Shown: positions 7,477 through 17,357 of the stretch, piece by piece
How the letters are laid out: every line of letters begins with the position of its first letter
Position numbering within the stretch: position 1 is the stretch's first letter
NCBI GenBank assembly: GCA_035519535.1
Contig: DATIWF010000022.1
Coordinates: 1-64,000 of the forward strand
Source: DATEGZ01 sp035519535
GTDB lineage: Bacteria; Acidobacteriota; Vicinamibacteria; Vicinamibacterales; SCN-69-37
Reading direction: 5' to 3'
DNA length: 64,000 bases
Translations under genes and position numbers: made by a program
The notes under the pieces: generated by a model
What the model saw: only the letters and a program-made list of their open reading frames with translations
What the model was told of the DNA's origin: nothing
Databases searched by the model: none

Positions 7477-8670
7477 ATGTCCTCACCGGTCGTCATCTCG
7501 CGCCGCGGCGCCGACCGCGTGCGCGCCGGCCACCCCTGGGTCTACCGATCGGACATCGTCCGCGCCGAGGCTGAGCCCGGCGATCTGGTTCGCGTCGAGG
7601 AGGAGCGGCGCCGCGCGCTCGGCTGGGCGCTGTGGAGCAGCGAGTCGCAGATTGCCATCAGGATGATCGCGACCCAGTCCGCCGGAGCCCGCCAGGCGAA
7701 CGTGGAGGAGCGCGCGCTGTTCGAGACCAGGCTGCGCGCGGCCATGGACTATCGCGCGAGCCTCGCGATCGACGGCACCGCGTGCCGGTTGGTGCACGGC
7801 GAGGCGGATCGACTGCCGGCGCTCGTCGTCGATCGCTACGGCGACGGCCGCGACGACTACCTGGTGATTCAGACGCTCTGCCAGGGCATGGATCGGCGGA
7901 TCGGACTGATCGTGGAGCTGCTCGGGACGATCGTGCGGCCGCGCGGCATTCTGGCCCGCAACGATCCGAAGGTCCGGCGTCTCGAAGGCCTCGACGAGCG
8001 GGTCGAGGTGCTGGCGGGTGAGGTGCCCGACACCGTGGAGGTGCGTGAGGGCGACGTGACCTATCGCGCGGACCTGCGCCACGGCCAGAAGACGGGCCTG
8101 TTTCTCGACCAGCGCGAGAATCACCTCGCCGCGGCGCGGTACGCGCGCGGGCGCGCGCTCGACGGGTTCACGTACCACGGTGGATTCGCGCTGCACCTGG
8201 CCCGTCACGCGGCGTCCGTCCTGGCCCTCGACTCGTCCGGGGCGGCCGTGGCGGCCACGCGAGCCAACGCCGCGCGCAACGGCCTGACCACGCTCGAGGC
8301 TCGCGAAGCCAACGTCTTCGACGAGCTGCGCGAGCTCGAGACGAGCGGTGAGCGCTTCGACACGATCGTGCTCGACCCGCCGGCGTTCGCAAAGAACCGC
8401 GCGGCCGTGGAGCGCGCCGCGGCCGGCTACAAGGAGATCAACCTCCGCGCGCTCCGGCTCCTGTCGCCGGGCGGCCACCTCATCACGTGCAGCTGCTCCT
8501 ACAATGTGAATGAGGCGCTGTTCCAGGCGATCGTCGAGGACGCCGCGATCGACGCGCATGCGACTGTGGCGCTGGTGGAGAAGCGCATGCAGGCGCGCGA
8601 CCATCCGGTGCTCCTCGGCGTGCCCGAGACGCACTACCTCAAGTGCCTCATTCTCCGGAGGGTGGCATGA
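7477..8670 (+). CDS. RlmI/RlmK-like class I SAM-dependent rRNA methyltransferase
   Basis: A 397-residue enzyme with an N-terminal PUA domain (about 1-75, GHPWVYRSDI), a central RlmI-type domain, and a C-terminal Rossmann methyltransferase. Motifs include HGQKTGLFLDQRENH, a SAM loop in LDGFTYHGGFALHLA, DPPAF as the catalytic motif, and CSCSYNV, the region that carries the cysteine of the m5C enzymes. E. coli RlmI makes m5C1962 in 23S rRNA; the same reaction is likely but not proven here. Its TGA overlaps the ATG of the next gene (ATGA), so the serine hydrolase is translationally coupled. Confidence 0.9.
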   Translation: MSSPVVISRRGADRVRAGHPWVYRSDIVRAEAEPGDLVRVEEERRRALGWALWSSESQIAIRMIATQSAGARQANVEERALFETRLRAAMDYRASLAIDGTACRLVHGEADRLPALVVDRYGDGRDDYLVIQTLCQGMDRRIGLIVELLGTIVRPRGILARNDPKVRRLEGLDERVEVLAGEVPDTVEVREGDVTYRADLRHGQKTGLFLDQRENHLAAARYARGRALDGFTYHGGFALHLARHAASVLALDSSGAAVAATRANAARNGLTTLEAREANVFDELRELETSGERFDTIVLDPPAFAKNRAAVERAAAGYKEINLRALRLLSPGGHLITCSCSYNVNEALFQAIVEDAAIDAHATVALVEKRMQARDHPVLLGVPETHYLKCLILRRVA

Positions 8671-9794
8671 CGCGTCTGACGATTGCCGTCGTCTGCGGAC
8701 TGGTCGCGCTCGGCGCGCGGCCCGGGGGAGGGACTCGCGTGCCCGAGCAGAACGATCCTCGCATCGCGGCGGCGCTCGAGCCGATCCGCCTGCGCCATCG
8801 CTTCCCGGCGCTCGGCGGCGCCATCGTCACCAGTCAGGGCCTGCAGGCGATGGCCGTGACGGGCGTCCGCAAGATCGGGACGGACGTGGCCGCCACGCCG
8901 GACGACCTCTGGCACCTCGGGTCCGACACCAAAGCGATGACCGCGGCGGTGATCGCGAAGGTCGTCGCCGTCGGCGGGCTGACGTGGGAGTCGACGATCG
9001 GCGCCGTGCTGCCGCAGCAGACCGCGGGCGCGCCCGAGGCATTTCGCAACATCACGCTCCTCCAGCTCTTGTCGCACCGCGCGGGGCTCGTCGCCAACAT
9101 CAATTGGGGCCAGGCGTCGCACTCGGCGGCCACGCCACGGGCGCAGCGGCTGGCGGCGGTGCAGACCGCGGCCAGGACGCCGCTGTCCTCTCCGCCGGGC
9201 TCGAAGTACGAGTACTCGAATCTCGGCTACGTCATCGCGGCGGCCATGGCGGAACAGGCCATCGATCAGACCTGGGAGAACCAGATGCGCCTGACGGTCT
9301 TCCGGCCGCTCGGGATGGCGTCGGCGGGCTTCGGCGGGCTCGGCACGCCCGGCAAGATCGATCAGCCCTGGCCGCACACCGACGGGAACAAACCGGTCGA
9401 GTCGAACGGTCCGCTCGTCGACAATCCCGAAGTCATGGGCCCGGCGGGCACCGTGCACTGCTCGCTGGCGGACTGGGCGAAGTTCATCGCCGATCAGTTG
9501 GACGGGCTCGAGGGCCGCGGCGCGCTGCTCAGTCCTGAGATGTACACGCGGCTCCACACGCCGCCCTTCGGCGGCGACTACGCGTTTGGCTGGCTCGTGG
9601 TGGAGCGGCCGTGGGGCGGCGGCACGGTCTACACGCACGCGGGCAGCAACACGATGAACTACGCAGTCGTCTGGATGGCGCCCAAGCGCGATTTCGCCGT
9701 GCTCGTCACGACGAACCAGGGCGGCGGCGATGCGCAAAAAGGAACCGATGAGGCCGCCGCGGCGCTGATCGGATTGCACGGATCGGGCGTCTAG
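8667..9794 (+). CDS. Secreted serine hydrolase, class C beta-lactamase-like family
   Basis: A 375-residue member of the beta-lactamase/penicillin-binding (Pfam Beta-lactamase, COG1680) family, which includes esterases, D-aminopeptidases and AmpC. Catalytic residues fit: S86-x-x-K89 (GSDTKA), Y183-x-N185 (YSN) and an HxG motif at 324-326 (THAGSN). A hydrophobic N-terminus (1-18) suggests export. The start at 8667 is fixed by the ATGA overlap with the upstream gene. The substrate cannot be told; nothing nearby suggests antibiotic resistance, so an esterase or peptidase role is as likely as a lactamase. Confidence 0.85.
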   Translation: MTRLTIAVVCGLVALGARPGGGTRVPEQNDPRIAAALEPIRLRHRFPALGGAIVTSQGLQAMAVTGVRKIGTDVAATPDDLWHLGSDTKAMTAAVIAKVVAVGGLTWESTIGAVLPQQTAGAPEAFRNITLLQLLSHRAGLVANINWGQASHSAATPRAQRLAAVQTAARTPLSSPPGSKYEYSNLGYVIAAAMAEQAIDQTWENQMRLTVFRPLGMASAGFGGLGTPGKIDQPWPHTDGNKPVESNGPLVDNPEVMGPAGTVHCSLADWAKFIADQLDGLEGRGALLSPEMYTRLHTPPFGGDYAFGWLVVERPWGGGTVYTHAGSNTMNYAVVWMAPKRDFAVLVTTNQGGGDAQKGTDEAAAALIGLHGSGV

Positions 9795-9837
9795 CGGCCG
9801 TGTTTCACGTGGCGTCGATCTTGCACCGCCAGGGTGC

Positions 9838-10338
9838 ATGACTCAACGCATCGTGTCGCTCGTGGCCGTCGTGCTGGTGTGCGCGACGCCGGCGATCGCG
9901 CAGACGCGTCGCGCCGCGCCGCCGCCCGCGAAGAACGACAGTCCGCAAGTGGGCGTGCGCGCCGGCGTCAGCGGCGATCCCGATCAGTTCTACTTCGGCG
10001 CGCACATCGAGACCTCGCCGCTCATCGAGCACCTGACGTTCCGGCCCAACGCCGAGGTCGGCGTCGGCGACAGCCTGACGCTCATCACGTTCAACTTCGA
10101 GTTCGCCTACTCGATTCCGCTCAAGAACCAGCCGTGGCGGGTCTACCTCGGCGCCGGCCCCGCGCTCGTCATCTCCGCCTTTCACAGCGACCATCCCAAC
10201 GACGGCAACACGGACGTCGGCGGGGGCTTCAATTTCCTGGTGGGCCTTCAACATCGCAAGGGCCTCTTCACCGAGCTGAAAGTCGGCGTCATTGACAGCG
10301 CGTCGGTGAAGTTCTGCGTCGGCTACGTGTTTCAGTAG
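9838..10338 (+). CDS. Small secreted outer-membrane-beta-barrel-like protein
   Basis: A 166-residue protein with a clear signal peptide ending near TPAIAQ (17-22), then a proline-rich linker. The rest shows alternating hydrophobic and polar residues with glycines (FYFGAHIETS, NAEVGVG, FEFAYSIP, RVYLGAGPAL, GLFTELKVG) and ends in Phe-Gln (GYVFQ), all typical of an 8-strand outer-membrane barrel such as OmpA/OmpW-like porins. No specific family is recognised and the role is unknown. It lies 43 nt after the serine hydrolase gene on the same strand. Confidence 0.7.
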   Translation: MTQRIVSLVAVVLVCATPAIAQTRRAAPPPAKNDSPQVGVRAGVSGDPDQFYFGAHIETSPLIEHLTFRPNAEVGVGDSLTLITFNFEFAYSIPLKNQPWRVYLGAGPALVISAFHSDHPNDGNTDVGGGFNFLVGLQHRKGLFTELKVGVIDSASVKFCVGYVFQ

Positions 10339-10347
10339 CGCCGGCTG

Positions 10348-10436
10348 ACGGGGTTCCTCTGGGGCGCCCCACGGGGTTCTCCGGGTTCCTGGGAGGTTCC
10401 CCCGGAGATTCGGGAGGGTTCCGGAGGTTCGGCGTC
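10348..10436. repeat. GGTTCC-type low-complexity repeat before thiC
   Basis: This is the same word family as at 2190-2275: repeated gggttcc, gggaggttcc, ggaggttcgg. It fills nearly the whole gap up to the thiC promoter. Several short self-complementary stems are possible, but no U tract follows. Confidence 0.65.
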
Positions 10437-10439
10437 TGC

Positions 10440-10445
10440 GATAAT
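10440..10445 (+). promoter_or_regulatory. -10 box for thiC at leaderless spacing
   Basis: GATAAT at 10440-10445 is 8 nt before the GTG start of thiC. There is no Shine-Dalgarno sequence between them. This predicts a leaderless or near-leaderless thiC transcript. Confidence 0.45.
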
Positions 10446-10453
10446 CTCGGACA

Positions 10454-12109
<1,656 letters not shown>

Positions 12110-12197
12110 GCGCACCGCGAAACTCTCCCCGGCGCCGAGCGATCTTTCCGGCGTCCGGAGCTGAACACCTGCCCCACACCACGGTTGCCCGTCCGAC

Positions 12198-12211
12198 GTC
12201 CAACGTTGGAC
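12198..12211. promoter_or_regulatory. 14-bp palindrome upstream of the ADOP permease
   Basis: gtccaac-gttggac is a perfect palindrome 51 nt before the permease start. It may be an operator or part of a GTTGGAC-type word repeat. No regulator gene is adjacent. Confidence 0.3.
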
Positions 12212-12262
12212 CGGGGGCACGCCGCTTGCAACTGGATCGAACGTCCCTCGCGGAGGCCTCTC

Positions 12263-14677
12263 ATGTGGCGCGACATCCGTCTTGCAGCCCGGTCGTTACG
12301 GCGCAGTCCGACGTTTTCCATCGCCGCCGTCGTGGCGCTTGCCCTCGCCATCGGCGCCAACGGCGCCATCTTCAGCCTGGTTGACGGCCTCTGGTTCCGG
12401 CCGCCGGGCATCCGCAGCCCGGGCACGATCGTCCGCTTGTTTGCCACGACGACGACCGACCAGTCCGGACTCTGGTCGTACCCGGAGTACCTGGCGCTCC
12501 GCGACCAGACGACGTCGTTTGCCGGCGTCATCGCCCGCGGTGGGCGCGGCGCGCTGCTCACCGGCAAGGACGGCGCCTCCGAACTGCTGCTCGTCAACGT
12601 CGTGTCGCTCAATTTCTTTTCGACGCTCGGCGTCACCGCCGACCACGGGCGGGTGTTCGCGCCCGGCGACGAGGCGTCGCTCGAGAGGGCGCCCGGCATC
12701 GTGCTCGGCCACGCGTTCTGGCTGCGGCACTTCGGCGGCGATCCCGGCATCGTGGGACAGACGGTTCCGCTCGGCGGCAAGAGCGCGGTCGTGCTGGCGG
12801 TCCTGCCGGCGAGCTTCCGCGAAATCGAAGCTGACGCGGATCGCGATCTCTGGATGCCGCCGGCGACGTGGACGCTCCTGTCGAGCGCCGAGGAATTCAC
12901 CCGTCGCGATGCGCGGTGGTTTCAGGTGCTGGCGCGACGCGAGCCCGGCGTCTCCGTCGCCGCCGCAGCCGCCGAGGTCTCTGCGCTTGCGCGCTCGCTC
13001 GCGCAGGAGTTTCCTGACACCAATCGCGGGCGCGGTGCCCGCGTAATCTCCGACCTCGACTACCGGCTGGAGCAGGGCGGAGTGAATGCCGTCGCGCTCG
13101 TCGGGCTCGTCCTGCTGGTCGTCGTCATCACATGCGTGAACGTCGCGAACCTGCTGCTCTCGCGCGCGGCCGGCCGCACGCGCGAGCTGGCGGTTCGGCT
13201 GGCGCTCGGCGCTGGCCGCCGGCGCCTGCTGCGCCAGCTCATGCTGGAGAGTGCCCTCCTCGGCACCGCCGGCGCCGGAGCGGGCCTCGTCGTGGCGATG
13301 TGGCTGATCCGGATTCTGCCGGCGCTGCTCGTCCAGCCGCCGGGCTTCAGGTCGCCGCTGCTGTTCCAGACGGACCTGCGGGTCGTGCTCTTCACGATGG
13401 CCGTGACCGTCCTGACGACCGTGCTCTTCGGCCTCGCGCCGAGCTTGATCGCGGCGCGCACGGACGTCGCGGCGCTGGTGAAATCCGAGCCGCTCGCGGC
13501 GAGTCCGTGGCGGCGCGGACACGGGCTGGGCGGCGCGCTCGTCGTGGGACAAGTGGCGGTGTCGCTGGTGCTGCTCGCCGTGGCCGCCGTGCTGGCCAAG
13601 AGCTTCTTCGAGACCGGACGCGCGGATCTCGGCTTCGCGCGCAAGCCGCTGCTCACGGCCTGGGCCACGAGCAGCGTGCCGCGCGACGTGGGGGAGCGGG
13701 CGGTCGCACAGCTCGCGGCGCTGCCCGGCGTGACGCACGTGGCCGTCGCATTGCGCGCGCCGCTCAGTCTGTCGGGCGGCGGCAGGGCCCGCGCCGTGGT
13801 CACGGAGGACATGGCGACGCCGCCGGCGACCGGCTATCCCCAGATCAAGTTCAACGCCGTGGGCGCGGCGTATTTCGAGACGCTCGGCATCCCGGTGCGC
13901 GCCGGCCGCACGTTCACGCCGGCGGAGGAGACCGCCGGAGAACTGCCGGTCGTGATCAACGAGCGCTTTGCGAACGAGTTCTATCCGGGTCGATCGCCGA
14001 TTGGCCGGATCATCCACGTCGGCAATCCAGGCAGCCCGCCGTCCCGCATCATCGGCGTCGTCGCCAACACGGTCATCAACGAGCTCAGCGAAGCGCCCGA
14101 GCCGTACTTCTACGTGCCGCTGTGGCGCGGCGACTACGGCGAGCTCACGTTCCTGATCGAGACGACGGGCGATCCGGCAGCGCTGGCGCCAGCCGTGCGC
14201 GCGAGCCTGCGGCAGACGGACGAACGCCTGGACCCGCGCCAGCTCGTCACCATGGCGCAGTACCTCGCGTATTCGGCCAGCTCGTATCAGGCCACCGCGG
14301 CGTTGTCGGGCGGGCTCGGTCTCGTCGGGCTGATCCTCACCGGACTGGGCGTGTATGGCGTCGTCGCGTCGCGCGCGGTCCGGCGCACGAAAGAGATCGG
14401 CATTCGCGTGGCGCTCGGCGCAGCGCGCGGGCAGGTGCTGCGCCTCGTTTTCGCTGAAGGGGCGCGCCTCGGATTGATCGGCGTCGCGATTGGCGTGCCC
14501 GCCGCTCTCGCCGCGACCCGCGTGATCCACTCACTGTTGTTCGGCGTCGATCCCTGGGACGTCTCCGCCCTCGCGGTCGCCGTCATCGCGCTCCTGGCCG
14601 CCGTGGCCGCCGCCACGCTCGTGCCGGCCTGGCGCGCCGTGCGCACCAATCCGTCGATCGCGCTGCGCGAGAGCTGA
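12263..14677 (+). CDS. ADOP-family (acidobacterial duplicated orphan) ABC permease, MacB/FtsX-like
   Basis: An 804-residue membrane protein made of two FtsX/MacB-like permease halves without their own ATPase. The diagnostic N-terminus is RDIRLAARSLRRSPTF followed by ALAIGANGAIFSLVD. A MacB periplasmic core domain follows (about 60-260). The first FtsX domain contains RELAVRLALGAGRRRLL. A second periplasmic domain precedes the C-terminal FtsX domain with KEIGIRVALGAARGQVL and NPSIALRE. I chose the ATG at 12263 on this N-terminal signature. The family is strongly expanded in Acidobacteria and its substrates are unknown; a partner ATPase is not encoded nearby. Confidence 0.93.
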   Translation: MWRDIRLAARSLRRSPTFSIAAVVALALAIGANGAIFSLVDGLWFRPPGIRSPGTIVRLFATTTTDQSGLWSYPEYLALRDQTTSFAGVIARGGRGALLTGKDGASELLLVNVVSLNFFSTLGVTADHGRVFAPGDEASLERAPGIVLGHAFWLRHFGGDPGIVGQTVPLGGKSAVVLAVLPASFREIEADADRDLWMPPATWTLLSSAEEFTRRDARWFQVLARREPGVSVAAAAAEVSALARSLAQEFPDTNRGRGARVISDLDYRLEQGGVNAVALVGLVLLVVVITCVNVANLLLSRAAGRTRELAVRLALGAGRRRLLRQLMLESALLGTAGAGAGLVVAMWLIRILPALLVQPPGFRSPLLFQTDLRVVLFTMAVTVLTTVLFGLAPSLIAARTDVAALVKSEPLAASPWRRGHGLGGALVVGQVAVSLVLLAVAAVLAKSFFETGRADLGFARKPLLTAWATSSVPRDVGERAVAQLAALPGVTHVAVALRAPLSLSGGGRARAVVTEDMATPPATGYPQIKFNAVGAAYFETLGIPVRAGRTFTPAEETAGELPVVINERFANEFYPGRSPIGRIIHVGNPGSPPSRIIGVVANTVINELSEAPEPYFYVPLWRGDYGELTFLIETTGDPAALAPAVRASLRQTDERLDPRQLVTMAQYLAYSASSYQATAALSGGLGLVGLILTGLGVYGVVASRAVRRTKEIGIRVALGAARGQVLRLVFAEGARLGLIGVAIGVPAALAATRVIHSLLFGVDPWDVSALAVAVIALLAAVAAATLVPAWRAVRTNPSIALRES

Positions 14678-14679
14678 CC

Positions 14680-15222
14680 CTACTTGATGGTCGGAGGGAC
14701 GATCTGGATGATCGTCTTGAAGCGCTGTTCTTTCGTGCCGTCGATGAACAGATAGCCGTCCTGATTGTTCCAGGTGTAGTCCTTCACGACGACGCTCGGC
14801 TGGTAGGTCATCGTGTCTTCCTGAAACCTGCCGATGTCGAACTGCTGCATGGCCGGCGCCTTGAAGAGCTCGCGACCGCTGATCTTCAGGACATTCTTGT
14901 AGTAGTTGACGATCTCCAGATACGGCGCGTTGGTGCCGAAGAGGTAGATGCGCTGGCCCTGCCCGGCGTCGATCACCTCGAGCGGCGTCGCGCCGGGGTA
15001 GACCGGCGCGCCGAGCGTGGAGGCTGACGGCACGCCGGGCGCCTGCGAGGCCGCCGGCGGCGCCGGAGAGGGCGTCGGCGCGGCTGGCGTCGACGGTTTG
15101 GCCGTCGCCGGAGGCGCGGCCGCACCGGGGAACGGCAGGGGCGGAGTCTGCGCCGACGCCGCGTTCGACGCGACGACGACGGGCATTGCCGCCGCCAGCA
15201 GGACGAGGAGCCTGTTCACCAA
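14680..15222 (-). CDS. Secreted protein of unknown function with proline/alanine-rich linker
   Basis: A 180-residue protein not assigned to a family. It has a signal peptide (hydrophobic 4-24, cleavage near ASAQT), a Pro/Ala-rich linker at about 26-72, and a compact C-terminal domain with VYPGATPLEVID, IYLFGTN, EIVNYYKNVLK and FKTIIQIVPP. This 'YPGA ... Y' arrangement resembles small periplasmic modules, but no function follows. The start is TTG at 15222 or GTG at 15219; agaagg upstream could act as ribosome binding site. It is divergent from the M20 peptidase and shares a symmetric -10 element with it. Confidence 0.7.
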   Translation of the reverse strand: MVNRLLVLLAAAMPVVVASNAASAQTPPLPFPGAAAPPATAKPSTPAAPTPSPAPPAASQAPGVPSASTLGAPVYPGATPLEVIDAGQGQRIYLFGTNAPYLEIVNYYKNVLKISGRELFKAPAMQQFDIGRFQEDTMTYQPSVVVKDYTWNNQDGYLFIDGTKEQRFKTIIQIVPPTIK

Positions 15223-15233
15223 GACCTTCTCGC

Positions 15234-15240
15234 TATTATA
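15234..15240. promoter_or_regulatory. Shared symmetric -10 element between M20 peptidase and secreted orphan
   Basis: The sequence tattata reads TATTAT on the plus strand (15234-15239) and TATAAT on the minus strand (15240-15235). On the plus strand it lies 6 nt before the GTG at 15246, which is leaderless spacing. On the minus strand it would start transcription near 15228. Confidence 0.5.
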
Positions 15241-15245
15241 GGACC

Positions 15246-16385
15246 GTGGACGGGCTGAGCTCGGTTTGCGAGCGCGAGCGCGGGTGGATCGTCGAGTTCG
15301 TCCGCGAGCTGGCCGCCCGCGAGTCGCCCAGCACCGATCGCGAGGCGCTCGAGAAGTGTGCGGCGTTTCTGGCGGCGCGGCTGAGCGCGTCGGGCGCCGA
15401 CGTGAGCCGGATCGCCGCCGGGTCCACGGCCGATCACGTCGTCGCGCGCTGGCGTGGCGCCGGTCCGCGCGTGCTCCTGGTCGGTCATTTCGACACCGTC
15501 TGGCCGGTCGGTCAGCTCGAGCGCATGCCGCTCCGCGAAGAGGACGGCAAGCTGTTCGGGCCGGGCGTGCTCGACATGAAGGGCGGCGTCGGCATCGGCG
15601 CGCTCGCCGCCCGCGCGCTCGCGGAGGTCGTGCCGGAGCCTGCGCGGCCGCAGGTGACGCTGATCGTGACGTCGGACGAGGAGGTCGGGAGCCGGTCGTC
15701 CCGCGGAGCCATCGAGGCCCTCGCGCGCGAGAGCAAGGCCGTGCTGGTGCTCGAGCCGGCGCTGCCGGGCGGCGCGGTGAAGACGGCGCGCAAGGGCGTC
15801 GGCGAGTTCGAGGTCACGGCATACGGCGTCTCGGCGCACGCCGGCGCCAATCCGGGCGCGGGCGCCAGCGCAATCCACGAGCTCGCGCACCAGATCACGC
15901 GGGTCGAGCGCCTCAACGACCCCGCGCGGGGACTGACCGTCAATGTCGGCGTCGTCGACGGCGGCACGCGCTCGAACGTCGTCGCGGAGCGCGCACGAGC
16001 GGTGATCGACGTTCGCATCGCCCGGCTGGAGGACGCCGCCGCCATCGAGCGCGCATTCGCGGACCTGCAGCCGATCGACCGCCGCGTGCGAATCGAGGTG
16101 AGCGGCGGCATCAACCGCCCGCCGATGGAGCGCACGGCCGGCGTCGCGCGGCTGTTCGAACTGGCGCGTGGCGTCGCCCGATCGATGGGCGCGGATCTCG
16201 CCGAGGGCGCGACGGGCGGCGCGTCGGACGGAAACTTCACTGCCGCGCTGGGCATCCCAACATTAGACGGCCTGGGTGCGACCGGCGACGGTCCGCACGC
16301 GCTCCATGAGCACATCGTTGTCAAGGATCTCGCGCCGCGGGCCGCGCTCGTCGCAGGACTCATGAAGGCGATAGGGCATAATTAA
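15246..16385 (+). CDS. M20 family metallopeptidase, carboxypeptidase G2-like
   Basis: A 379-residue zinc peptidase of the M20 (CPG2/ArgE/DapE) family. Metal and catalytic residues are in place: H81 and D83 (GHFDTVWP), the bridging D110 (VLDMKGG), and E145/E146 (SDEEVGS). The dimerisation domain has the SAHAGANPGAGASAI motif; the tail has GGASDGNF. Closest in pattern to glutamate carboxypeptidase, which removes C-terminal glutamate from folates and peptides; the true substrate is unknown. I chose the GTG at 15246 because it begins just before the first conserved helix and sits 6 nt after TATTAT. No signal peptide is seen, so it is probably cytoplasmic. Confidence 0.88.
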   Translation: MDGLSSVCERERGWIVEFVRELAARESPSTDREALEKCAAFLAARLSASGADVSRIAAGSTADHVVARWRGAGPRVLLVGHFDTVWPVGQLERMPLREEDGKLFGPGVLDMKGGVGIGALAARALAEVVPEPARPQVTLIVTSDEEVGSRSSRGAIEALARESKAVLVLEPALPGGAVKTARKGVGEFEVTAYGVSAHAGANPGAGASAIHELAHQITRVERLNDPARGLTVNVGVVDGGTRSNVVAERARAVIDVRIARLEDAAAIERAFADLQPIDRRVRIEVSGGINRPPMERTAGVARLFELARGVARSMGADLAEGATGGASDGNFTAALGIPTLDGLGATGDGPHALHEHIVVKDLAPRAALVAGLMKAIGHN

Positions 16386-16490
16386 CTTAGAACTTAGAAC
16401 TTAGAAGTTAGAACTTGGAAGTTAGAACTTGGAATTTCGAACTTAGAACTCGGAACCCTCAGGAGCCCCTGAGGAACCTCCGTGAACCCC
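16384..16490. repeat. 8-bp tandem word repeat (tagaactt) followed by a GGAACC-type segment
   Basis: From 16384 the 8-bp unit tagaactt and variants (tagaagtt, tggaactt) is repeated about eight times. It then passes into a ggaaccctc ... gaggaacctcc segment that can form a stem. The block occupies almost the full gap between the M20 gene and htpX. Confidence 0.8.
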
Positions 16491-16497
16491 AACTCAC

Positions 16498-17349
16498 ATG
16501 ACGAGCACATTGAAGACGGCGATTCTCCTCGGTGCCTTGACCGCGCTCGTGATTCTCGCGGGCGGCGCGATCGGCGGCCAGACCGGCCTCATCGTCGCCT
16601 TCGCGATCGCGGTGTTGATGAACGTCGGCAGCTACTGGTTCTCCGACAAGCTGGTGCTGCGGATGTACCGCGCGCAGGAAGTCGGGCCGGACCATCCGCT
16701 GTCGCGCATCACGGCGCGCCTGTCGCAGAAGGCGGGCCTGCCGATGCCGCGGTGCTACGTGATCCCCGACATGTCGCCGAACGCATTCGCGACCGGCCGC
16801 GATCCGCACCACGCGGCGGTCGCGGCGACCGAGGGCATCCTGCGCCTGCTGCCGGAGAACGAGCTGGAGGGCGTGATCGCGCACGAGTTGTCGCACGTCA
16901 AGCACCGCGACATTCTCATCAGCACGATTGCCGCGACGCTGGCCGCGGTCATCATGTTTCTCGCTCAGATGGCGCGATTCGCCGCCATCTTCGGCGGCGG
17001 CGGATCGTCGGACGATCGCCGGGGCGGGACGAGTCCGCTCGTGATGCTGGCCATGGCGATCCTGGCGCCATTCGCGGCCATGCTGATCCAGATGGCGGTC
17101 TCGCGCCAGCGCGAGTACGCCGCCGACGAAGCCGGCGCCCGTCTGGTCGGGTCGCCGATGGGCCTGGCGAGCGCGCTGCGGCACATCGACTCCGCCGTCA
17201 AGCAGATCCCGATGGAGGACGCATCGCCGGCGACGGCGCACCTCTTCATCATGAATCCGTTCTCCGCACGCGGATTCACGTCGCTGTTCCAGACGCACCC
17301 GCCGACCGAAGAGCGCATCAAGGCGCTCATGGCGATCAGGCCGAATTGA
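16498..17349 (+). CDS. htpX: HtpX-type membrane zinc metalloprotease
   Basis: A 283-residue M48B protease of the inner membrane that degrades damaged membrane proteins, often with FtsH. Two N-terminal membrane segments lie at about 7-42, the zinc motif H129-E-L-S-H133 is in VIAHELSHVKHRD, a third membrane segment is near 142-165, another near 183-200, and the third ligand glutamate is in REYAADEAG. Length matches the family (about 285-300). No Shine-Dalgarno sequence or -10 box is clear in the repeat-filled upstream region. Confidence 0.95.
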   Translation: MTSTLKTAILLGALTALVILAGGAIGGQTGLIVAFAIAVLMNVGSYWFSDKLVLRMYRAQEVGPDHPLSRITARLSQKAGLPMPRCYVIPDMSPNAFATGRDPHHAAVAATEGILRLLPENELEGVIAHELSHVKHRDILISTIAATLAAVIMFLAQMARFAAIFGGGGSSDDRRGGTSPLVMLAMAILAPFAAMLIQMAVSRQREYAADEAGARLVGSPMGLASALRHIDSAVKQIPMEDASPATAHLFIMNPFSARGFTSLFQTHPPTEERIKALMAIRPN

Positions 17350-17357
17350 AGCACTCC

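Noticed and set aside
8667..9794. Dedicated antibiotic-resistance beta-lactamase
   Set aside because: Motifs fit the broad serine-hydrolase family; there is no ampR-like regulator or mobile context to support resistance.
10339..10453. TPP riboswitch before thiC
   Set aside because: No CUGAGA core or second conserved box; the region is a word repeat.
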